Positions 1 to 5,007 of a stretch of DNA of 6,668 bases are shown here, in pieces. The notes beneath the pieces are model-generated. The model was not told the DNA's origin and ran no database searches. It worked only from the letters and a program-made list of their open reading frames with translations. Every line of letters begins with the position of its first letter. Position 1 is the first letter of the stretch. This DNA comes from Acidimicrobiaceae bacterium (GTDB taxonomy: Bacteria; Actinomycetota; Acidimicrobiia; Acidimicrobiales; RAAP-2). The position numbers and the translations under genes were made by a program. The stretch is taken from NCBI GenBank assembly GCA_030838245.1, contig JAUTXB010000161.1, forward strand, positions 1 through 6,668, read 5' to 3'.

Positions 1-262
1 GATCGAGATCCTGGTCTTCGCTGGGATCGTCTTCGTGTCCCTGCTCTACCTGGTCAGCAACGGCGCCCTGACCTGGGGTCCGGCCAAGAAGCTGGAGGGG
101 GCCATGCCCGCTCGCACCTCTGAGTCCACCATCGCCCGCATCAGCGGCATCCCCGATCCCCTGGCTCCACTGGGCAACCGTCCAGCAGCAGCCGTGGCTG
201 CAGACTCCCGACCCGCCAGCACCGACCCGGCGAGGCCGACCGGCCCCGGGCAGGCTGCGTAG
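1..262 (+). CDS. nuoA: NADH-quinone oxidoreductase subunit A, C-terminal part (5' truncated)
   Basis: This is the 3' end of nuoA; the gene starts before the window and the reading frame is set by base 2. NuoA (ND3/Nqo7 family) is a small three-helix membrane subunit of complex I at the junction of membrane arm and peripheral arm. About 86 residues are visible. They open with a hydrophobic stretch matching the third transmembrane helix, followed by LYLVSNGALTW, which matches the family's C-terminal signature (E. coli has a very similar YLxRxGALDW ending). After that Trp come about 61 residues rich in Ala, Pro and charged residues, against about 22 in E. coli, so the tail is unusually long and probably disordered. 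By analogy with ND3 topology it should face the cytoplasm. The TAG stop is at 260-262, and nuoB starts 9 bases later. The identity is firm from the motif and the nuoBCDEFG context; only the missing 5' part limits it. Confidence 0.93.
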   Translation, partial: IEILVFAGIVFVSLLYLVSNGALTWGPAKKLEGAMPARTSESTIARISGIPDPLAPLGNRPAAAVAADSRPASTDPARPTGPGQAA

Positions 263-271
263 GGCGGGGCG

Positions 272-943
272 ATGGGTCTCGAGGACCTCCAGCACAACTT
301 CCTGACCGGCCGGCTCGAGGACCTGGTGAAGTGGGCCCGCCGCTCGTCCATGTGGCCGGCCACCTTCGGTCTGGCCTGCTGCGCCATCGAGATGATGTCG
401 GTGGGTGCAGCCGACTTCGACCTGGCCCGGTTCGGCATGGAGGTCTTCCGGGCCTCGCCCCGCCAGGCCGACCTCATGATCGTGGCCGGCCGCGTGTCCC
501 AGAAGATGGCCCCGGTGCTCCGCCAGGTCTACGACCAGATGATGGAGCCCAAGTGGGTCATCTCCATGGGCGTCTGCGCCAGCACCGGCGGCATGTTCAA
601 CAACTACGCCATCGTCCAAGGCGTCGACCAGGTGGTCCCCGTCGATGCCTATGCCCCCGGCTGTCCCCCCACCCCCGAGACCCTCATGCACACCATCCTC
701 ACCCTCCACGAGAAGGTGCGGACCGGTGAGATCGCCCGCCGGCGCCCGGAGTGGAAGTCGGGGGCCCTCGATGTGCCCTCGGGCACGTTCCTGACCGACG
801 ACGAGGGTGGTGACACCGACGACGCCCGTACCCATGACGACGAGGAGACGGCCGGCTGGACGCCCGAGCGGCCCGACGCCGTCCGGCTGGGCACCCCCAA
901 GCGGAACCCGGTCATCGCCCGCAGCGTGGGAGAGCCCCTGTGA
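272..943 (+). CDS. nuoB: NADH-quinone oxidoreductase subunit B (N2 cluster subunit)
   Basis: NuoB (PSST/Nqo6 family) carries the [4Fe-4S] cluster N2, the last electron carrier before quinone, and forms part of the quinone site with NuoD. The 223-residue product has the expected ligands: adjacent C36-C37 in [12 protein letters not shown]102 in [13 protein letters not shown] and C131 in [10 protein letters not shown]. The stretch at residues 71-90 ([15 protein letters not shown] and following) is in the actinobacterial form. The conserved core ends near residue 160. Residues 172-223 are a low-complexity tail with an acidic block, 10 Asp/Glu among residues 176-192, followed by a basic/Pro segment; this tail is not needed for cluster binding. 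The ATG at 272 begins [19 protein letters not shown], a natural family start, and has a G-rich GGGCGGGG just upstream. The TGA stop overlaps the nuoC GTG start by four bases (GTGA), which suggests translational coupling. Confidence 0.97.
   Translation: MGLEDLQHNFLTGRLEDLVKWARRSSMWPATFGLACCAIEMMSVGAADFDLARFGMEVFRASPRQADLMIVAGRVSQKMAPVLRQVYDQMMEPKWVISMGVCASTGGMFNNYAIVQGVDQVVPVDAYAPGCPPTPETLMHTILTLHEKVRTGEIARRRPEWKSGALDVPSGTFLTDDEGGDTDDARTHDDEETAGWTPERPDAVRLGTPKRNPVIARSVGEPL
928..934 (+). promoter_or_regulatory. Ribosome binding site for nuoC (GGGAGAG)
   Basis: A purine-rich GGGAGAG lies five bases before the GTG at 940, inside the last codons of nuoB. It supports the GTG at 940 as the nuoC start; the in-frame GTG at 946 would be eleven bases away. 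It fits the Shine-Dalgarno consensus moderately well. Confidence 0.55.
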
Positions 944-1482
944 GCGTGACGGCGGGCAGCGACTCCGGCGTGGCCACTGGGGCGTCCGGCGCCGGCCTGG
1001 TCAGCGAGTCTGGGGGTGGGTCCATCCGCGACCTGCTCCAGTCCGACCAGGACGTGGTCTTTCCCTCCCGCGACCAGTACGTGGCCGTGGTGGAGGGGTT
1101 CCGCGACTCCGGGTTCGAGATGTGCGCCGATCTGTGCGCCGTCGACTACCTCACCAACCCGCACCGGCGGCTGCCCGAGGGGGTCTCCCCCGAGCGGTTC
1201 GAGGTGGTGGTCAACCTGGTATCACTGTCCCGGTGCACGCGGGTCCGCGTCAGGCTGCAGGTGCCCGGGGACGATCCGGTGGCCCCCTCGTTGTTCTCGG
1301 TCTATCCCGGTGTGGAAGCCATGGAACGCGAGGCCTTCGACCTCTTCGGCGTGATCTTCGAGGGCCACCCCGACCTCACCCGGATCCTCATGCCCGAGGA
1401 CTGGGAGGGCCACCCGCTCCGCAAGGACTACGGCGTCGGCCGGGTGCCGGTGCAGTTCAAGGGCGCACCGGGGCCGAGATGA
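940..1482 (+). CDS. nuoC: NADH-quinone oxidoreductase subunit C
   Basis: NuoC (30 kDa/Nqo5 family) is a structural, cofactor-free subunit of the Q module that packs against NuoD and NuoB in the peripheral arm. The 180-residue product carries the family signature. Residues 128-137 read [10 protein letters not shown], followed by a [25 protein letters not shown] stretch whose HPLRKDY is at residues 158-164. The first 28 or so residues are Gly/Ser/Ala-rich and probably flexible; the globular part begins near [13 protein letters not shown]. The GTG start at 940 overlaps the nuoB stop and has a Shine-Dalgarno-like GGGAGAG in front. The gene is separate from nuoD, unlike the fused nuoCD of enterobacteria. 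Its TGA stop overlaps the upstream-most nuoD ATG by four bases (ATGA at 1479-1482). Confidence 0.96.
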   Translation: MSVTAGSDSGVATGASGAGLVSESGGGSIRDLLQSDQDVVFPSRDQYVAVVEGFRDSGFEMCADLCAVDYLTNPHRRLPEGVSPERFEVVVNLVSLSRCTRVRVRLQVPGDDPVAPSLFSVYPGVEAMEREAFDLFGVIFEGHPDLTRILMPEDWEGHPLRKDYGVGRVPVQFKGAPGPR

Positions 1483-3002
1483 GCGACCCGAAGTCGAGGA
1501 CACACACAGACGACGACTCCGCCGCCGAAAAGGAAGGCGGCCCGACGGCCGATACGCCACCCGACGGGACGGCGGCTGTTCCGCCACCGGGTGGCATCAC
1601 CGCCGTGCCCCGGCCCGTCGGCGTCGGCGGCGCACGGCCGGACGGGATTGCCATGGACGAGGCCGCCTTGGGCAATGAGTCGTTGATGCTGGTGGCCGAG
1701 ACCTCCGAGGGCCTCCAGGAGCTGGGCCGGCGCAACGCCACCGAGCCCAGTGAGCTCCGCCGCGAGGTGGGTGCCGTGCTGCGCATGCCCGAGGGCCAGG
1801 TGATCGACCCCTCGGACATCGACATCGAGCGCAGCGACGACGAGACGATGATCATCAACATGGGGCCCCAGCACCCTTCGACCCACGGTGTGCTGCGGCT
1901 CATGATCGAGCTCGACGGCGAGACCGTGCTGCGGACCAAGCCGGTCGTCGGCTACCTCCACACCGGCATGGAGAAGACGGGGGAGGAGCTGACCTACGTC
2001 CAAGGGGCGACCAACGTCACCCGGATGGACTACCTGGCCCCGCTGCACAACGAGCTGGTCTTCTCGCTGGCGGCCGAGGCGCTGCTCGGCGTGGAGATGC
2101 CCGAGCGGGCCACCTGGATCCGCATGTTGATGGTGGAGCTGAACCGGCTGTCCTCCCACCTCATGTGGATGGCCACCAACGGGATGGACCTCGGCTCGAC
2201 GTCCATGATGATCTACGGCTTCCGTGAGCGCGAGATGGTGCTGGCCTTCTTCGAGAAGGCCACCGGCCTGCGCATGAACCACAACTACATCCGTCCCGGC
2301 GGCGTGGCCGCCGACCTGCCCGACGGGTGGGAGGACGACGTCTCCGTGATCTGCGACACCGTCTTACCCCGGACGGACGAGTACGACGAGCTGCTCACCG
2401 GCCAGCCCATCTTCCGGGAGCGCACCGAGGGCATCGGGCGGATCTCGGCCGAGGAGGCCCTGGCCCTGTCGTTGACCGGTCCCATCCTTCGGTCCACCGG
2501 CATCCCGTGGGACCTCCGACGTTCCATGCCGTACCTGGCCTACGAACAGGTGGAATTCGACGTCATCGTCGGTACCTACGGCGACAACTTCGACCGCTAC
2601 TCGGTCCGGCTCAATGAGATCCGGGAGTCGGTCCGGATCATCCGCCAGATCGTCGAGAAGATGCCGTTGGGTGACTACCGGGTGCAGGACAAGAAAGTCA
2701 CCCCACCGCCCCGGGCCCGCATCGACGAGTCGATGGAGGCGCTCATCCACCACTTCAAGGTGTTCACCGAGGGATTCAAGGTGCCCGAGGGCGAGGTGTA
2801 CGTGGCCGTGGAGTCACCCCGGGGCGAGCTCGGGTGCTATCTGGTCTCCGACGGCTCGGCCAAGCCCTACCGGATGCACATCCGCGGGCCGAGCTTCGTC
2901 AACTTGCAGGGCCTGCCGGTGATCATGCGGGGCGGTCTCATCGCCGATGCCATCGCCGACATCTCGTCGATCGACCCGGTGATGGGGGAGGTGGACCGTT
3001 GA
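1479..3002 (+). CDS. nuoD: NADH-quinone oxidoreductase subunit D (quinone-site subunit) with long N-terminal extension
   Basis: NuoD (49 kDa/Nqo4 family, related to the large subunit of NiFe hydrogenases) forms the quinone-binding pocket with NuoB. From ATG 1479 the product is 507 residues. The conserved core starts at about residue 124 with MIINMGPQHPSTHGVLRL. H136 (second His of this motif) and Y185 (in TRMDYLAP) match the His and Tyr that contact the quinone headgroup in Thermus Nqo4 (H38, Y87). GYLHTGMEK, ELNRLSSHL, NHNYIRPGG and the C-terminal SIDPVMGEVDR are all present, so the core is complete. Nqo4 of Thermus is about 409 residues, so roughly 98 N-terminal residues are extra. Residues 1-58 are low-complexity (Pro/Gly/Asp) with a nine-residue repeat. 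ATG 1479 is chosen because it overlaps the nuoC stop (ATGA), like the other junctions, but its Shine-Dalgarno match is weak. In-frame alternatives are ATG 1653 (449 residues) and GTG 1776 (408 residues, well-placed GAGGTGG). Identity is certain; the start is not. Confidence 0.95.
   Translation: MSDPKSRTHTDDDSAAEKEGGPTADTPPDGTAAVPPPGGITAVPRPVGVGGARPDGIAMDEAALGNESLMLVAETSEGLQELGRRNATEPSELRREVGAVLRMPEGQVIDPSDIDIERSDDETMIINMGPQHPSTHGVLRLMIELDGETVLRTKPVVGYLHTGMEKTGEELTYVQGATNVTRMDYLAPLHNELVFSLAAEALLGVEMPERATWIRMLMVELNRLSSHLMWMATNGMDLGSTSMMIYGFREREMVLAFFEKATGLRMNHNYIRPGGVAADLPDGWEDDVSVICDTVLPRTDEYDELLTGQPIFRERTEGIGRISAEEALALSLTGPILRSTGIPWDLRRSMPYLAYEQVEFDVIVGTYGDNFDRYSVRLNEIRESVRIIRQIVEKMPLGDYRVQDKKVTPPPRARIDESMEALIHHFKVFTEGFKVPEGEVYVAVESPRGELGCYLVSDGSAKPYRMHIRGPSFVNLQGLPVIMRGGLIADAIADISSIDPVMGEVDR
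1560..1640 (+). repeat. Three imperfect nine-residue (27-base) units in the NuoD N-terminal extension
   Basis: In the nuoD frame, residues 28-54 can be divided into PDGTAAVPP, PGGITAVPR and PVGVGGARP. The first two share a x-G-x-x-A-V-P pattern; the third is more diverged and is followed by another DGIA. The repeat is clearer in protein than in DNA, so it is an old or weakly kept repeat. The segment is probably disordered. Nothing suggests a mobile or regulatory element. Confidence 0.4.
1764..1770 (+). promoter_or_regulatory. Possible internal ribosome binding site (GAGGTGG) before an in-frame GTG in nuoD
   Basis: GAGGTGG ends five bases before the in-frame GTG at 1776. Initiation there would give a 408-residue NuoD, about the usual length for the family. 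The motif also simply encodes Glu-Val-Gly, so it may be a chance match. It matters for choosing between a long and a short NuoD. Confidence 0.3.
2987..2993 (+). promoter_or_regulatory. Ribosome binding site deciding the TTG start of nuoE (GGAGGTG)
   Basis: GGAGGTG, inside a longer purine run (GGGGGAGGTGG), lies five bases before the TTG at 2999. It is the best Shine-Dalgarno match I noticed in the window. It supports TTG 2999 as the nuoE start, where no ATG or GTG is available near the family's natural N-terminus. Confidence 0.75.
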
Positions 3003-3703
3003 GCGCGACCACCCATCTCAGCGCGGACACGTTGACCCGAGCGCGGGAGCTCATCGCCCTCTACCCCGAGCCGCGCTCGGCCATGATCCCCCTGTGCCAC
3101 CTGGCCCAAGAGCAGGACGGCTGGCTCACCCCCGAGGCCATGGGCGAGATCGGCGACCTGCTCGGCGTGACCGCGGCCGAGGTGCTGGGCACGGCCTCGT
3201 TCTACGACATGTTGCACACCGAGCCGGTGGGCACCCATGTGGTCTCTGTGTGCACCAACATCGCCTGCCTCTTGAACGGTGGGTTGGAGCTCCTCGAGCA
3301 TGCGGAGGCGAGCCTGGGCGTCAACAGCGGCGGGACGACGCCGGACGGGACGATCACGCTGGAGGAGGCCGAGTGCCTGGCCGACTGCGACCGGGCCCCC
3401 TGCGTCCAGGTCAACCACCGCTTCGTGGGGGCCCAGAGCGCCGAGAGCTTCGATCGCCTGGTGGCCGAGCTGCGCACCGGCGCCCGCGACGAGGAGATAC
3501 CCAGGCACGGCACGCTGAACCGGGTGCGCCGGACCGTCGGGCTGGGCGTCGGCCGCGATCAGATCGTCGCTGAGCGCCAAGCCATGGTCGAGGCCATCAC
3601 CGCCCGGGCGGCCGAGGCCAAGGCGGCCGACGCGGCCAAGGCAGCTGAGGCGGCCAAGGTGTCCGAGGCCGCGGCCGAAACCCCTGACGGAACGGACGGC
3701 TGA
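2999..3703 (+). CDS. nuoE: NADH-quinone oxidoreductase subunit E (N1a [2Fe-2S] subunit)
   Basis: NuoE (24 kDa/Nqo2 family, thioredoxin-like fold) sits beside NuoF in the NADH dehydrogenase module and holds the off-path [2Fe-2S] cluster N1a. Starting at TTG 2999 the product is 234 residues. Residues 1-75 form the helical N-terminal part, including the family pattern ALYPEPRSAMIPLCHLAQEQ. The cluster ligands are C85 and C90 (VCTNIAC, C-x4-C) and C126 and C130 (ECLADC, C-x3-C); a further C135 follows in APC. The TTG overlaps the nuoD stop (TTGA) and has a strong GGAGGTG five bases upstream. The frame is open further upstream, but that part lies in conserved nuoD and gives no NuoE-like sequence. 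The core ends near residue 180. Residues 196-227 are an Ala-rich, charged segment with AADAAK/AAEAAK units, likely a helix, ending in a short acidic tail. E. coli NuoE (about 166 residues) lacks this extension. Confidence 0.96.
   Translation: MSATTHLSADTLTRARELIALYPEPRSAMIPLCHLAQEQDGWLTPEAMGEIGDLLGVTAAEVLGTASFYDMLHTEPVGTHVVSVCTNIACLLNGGLELLEHAEASLGVNSGGTTPDGTITLEEAECLADCDRAPCVQVNHRFVGAQSAESFDRLVAELRTGARDEEIPRHGTLNRVRRTVGLGVGRDQIVAERQAMVEAITARAAEAKAADAAKAAEAAKVSEAAAETPDGTDG
3608..3679 (+). repeat. Ala/Lys/Glu hexapeptide-like repeat at the NuoE C-terminus
   Basis: Residues 204-227 of NuoE read as AAEAK, AADAAK, AAEAAK and VSEAAAE. At DNA level two 18-base units (3623-3640 and 3641-3658) differ at only a few positions. 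The composition predicts a solvent-exposed, charged alpha helix. Many actinobacterial NuoE proteins have Ala-rich C-terminal tails, so this is probably lineage-typical; the function is unknown. Confidence 0.5.
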
Positions 3704-5007
3704 TGGCCATCACCGACGCCCCTCGTATCGTCACTTCGCGCCTCCGCTACGAGGACTCGTACACCCTCGAGCGCTATCTGGCCACCGGCGGCTACGACGG
3801 GCTGCGCAAGGCGTTGACCATGACCCCCGAGGCGGTGGCGGCCGAGGTGGACGCGGTCAGCCTGCTGGGCCGGGGTGGGGCAGGGTTCCCGGCCGGTCGC
3901 AAGTGGTCCATGCTGCGCAAGGCGCCGGTCACCTACCTGGTGATCAACGGCGACGAGAGCGAGCCGGCCACGTTCAAGGACCACCTGCTCATCGAGCGCG
4001 ACCCCCACCAGCTGCTCGAGGGCGTCCTCATCGCCGCCTACGCGCTGCAGGTGACCCAGGTGTTCATCTACATCCGAGGTGAGTTCGCCCTCGGGCTCGA
4101 GCGGGTGCAGGCCGCCCTCAACGACGCCTACGCCCACGGGGCGGTGGGTGCCAACATCTTCGATTCCGGGTTCTCCATCGACGTGGTGCTACAGCCGGGC
4201 GCGGGTGCCTACATCTGCGGCGAGGAGACGGCGCTGCTCGAGTCGCTGGAGGGCAAACGCGGCTTCCCCCGCATCAAGCCGCCGTTCTTCCCCGCCGCCA
4301 TCGGCCTCTACGGCGAGCCCACCGTGGTCAACAACGTGGAGACCATGTCGAGCCTGCCGTGGATCATCGGCCACGGCCGGGACGCCTTCACCGCACTCGG
4401 GGCGGGGCGCTCCACAGGCACCCGGTTGTTCGCCCTGGCCGGTCACGTCAACAAGCCCGGTGTGTTCGAAGTGGAGATGGTGAAGACCACCTTCGCCGAC
4501 CTGATCCACGCGCCGGTCCTGGGCGGCGGGATCCGTCACGGCCGGGACCTGAAGGCGTTCATCCCCGGCGGGGTGTCGGCCCCGTGGTTCGGTCCCGACC
4601 AGATCGACCTGCCCCTGGGACAGGATGAGGTGGCCAACGCCGGCTCCATGTTGGGCTCGGGCTCGGTGGTGGTCATGGACGACCACACCTGTGCCGTGCG
4701 GGCCTCGTGGCGCATCACCAAGTTCTTCGCCCGGGAGTCGTGCGGCCAGTGCACGCCGTGCCGGGAGGGATCGGGCTGGCTGCTCAAGATCATGGAGCGG
4801 ATCGAGACAGGACGGGGCCGCGAGGAGGACCTCGACCTGCTGCTCGACGTGTGCGACAACATCTCCCCCGGGCTGGCCTGGCCGCCCCAGCAGACCACCA
4901 TCTGTGTCCTCGGTCCCTCCATCCCCTCCTCGATCGCGTCGGCCATCGAGATGTTCCGTGACGAGTTCCTGGTCCACATCAAAGAGGGGGGTTGCCCGTA
5001 TGAGTGA
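3703..5007 (+). CDS. nuoF: NADH-quinone oxidoreductase subunit F (NADH/FMN/N3 subunit)
   Basis: NuoF (51 kDa/Nqo1 family) oxidises NADH: it binds NADH and FMN and passes electrons to its [4Fe-4S] cluster N3. The 434-residue product is of normal length. The glycine-rich GRGGAGFPAGRKW is at residues 56-68. The FMN-binding NGDESEPATFKDH begins at N82, and GAGAYICGEETALLES (166-181) with GEE at 173-175 completes the nucleotide site. A SLBB-like ubiquitin-fold region lies roughly at 240-330. Cluster N3 ligands are C347, C350 and C353 (CGQCTPCREG) plus C401 (TTICVLG). The ATG at 3703 shares one base with the nuoE stop (TGATG). No strong Shine-Dalgarno is seen before it, only GGAACGGACGG, so reinitiation after nuoE is likely. 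Presence of NuoE and NuoF argues for NADH, not ferredoxin or F420, as donor. The 3' end overlaps nuoG by eight bases. Confidence 0.98.
   Translation: MAITDAPRIVTSRLRYEDSYTLERYLATGGYDGLRKALTMTPEAVAAEVDAVSLLGRGGAGFPAGRKWSMLRKAPVTYLVINGDESEPATFKDHLLIERDPHQLLEGVLIAAYALQVTQVFIYIRGEFALGLERVQAALNDAYAHGAVGANIFDSGFSIDVVLQPGAGAYICGEETALLESLEGKRGFPRIKPPFFPAAIGLYGEPTVVNNVETMSSLPWIIGHGRDAFTALGAGRSTGTRLFALAGHVNKPGVFEVEMVKTTFADLIHAPVLGGGIRHGRDLKAFIPGGVSAPWFGPDQIDLPLGQDEVANAGSMLGSGSVVVMDDHTCAVRASWRITKFFARESCGQCTPCREGSGWLLKIMERIETGRGREEDLDLLLDVCDNISPGLAWPPQQTTICVLGPSIPSSIASAIEMFRDEFLVHIKEGGCPYE
4984..4991 (+). promoter_or_regulatory. Ribosome binding site for nuoG (GAGGGGGG)
   Basis: GAGGGGGG ends eight bases before the ATG at 5000, within the last codons of nuoF. 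It supports the start that overlaps the nuoF end by eight bases. The match is G-rich, not a perfect GGAGG. Confidence 0.5.

Noticed and set aside
263..271. nuoA-nuoB gap as a promoter
   Set aside because: Nine bases are too short for a promoter between genes, and I saw no convincing -10/-35 pair in the nuoA end; its G-rich bases are better read as the nuoB ribosome binding site.
807..1478. Upstream continuation of the nuoD frame through nuoB and nuoC
   Set aside because: This region is firmly coded by NuoB and NuoC in other frames, and the translation here is Arg/Pro/Gly-rich and unlike NuoD.
1571..1595. Small inverted repeats (GGCGG/CCGCC and GCCACC/GGTGGC) near the start of nuoD, considered as attenuator or terminator
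   Set aside because: Stems are only five or six base pairs, the two share bases, one has a single-base loop, and there is no T tract. Such pairs are common by chance in this GC-rich DNA.
1428..2282. Antisense open frame opposite nuoD, rich in His, Val and Leu
   Set aside because: It mirrors strongly conserved nuoD codons and has no family resemblance; it is a shadow frame.
2834..2998. Upstream continuation of the nuoE frame to an ATG at 2834
   Set aside because: It would lie inside the conserved C-terminus of NuoD and gives no NuoE-like sequence; TTG 2999 has the right position and a strong Shine-Dalgarno.
2867..3580. Antisense open frame opposite nuoE
   Set aside because: It shows no recognisable protein features and runs opposite the nuoE cluster motifs; GC-driven artefact.
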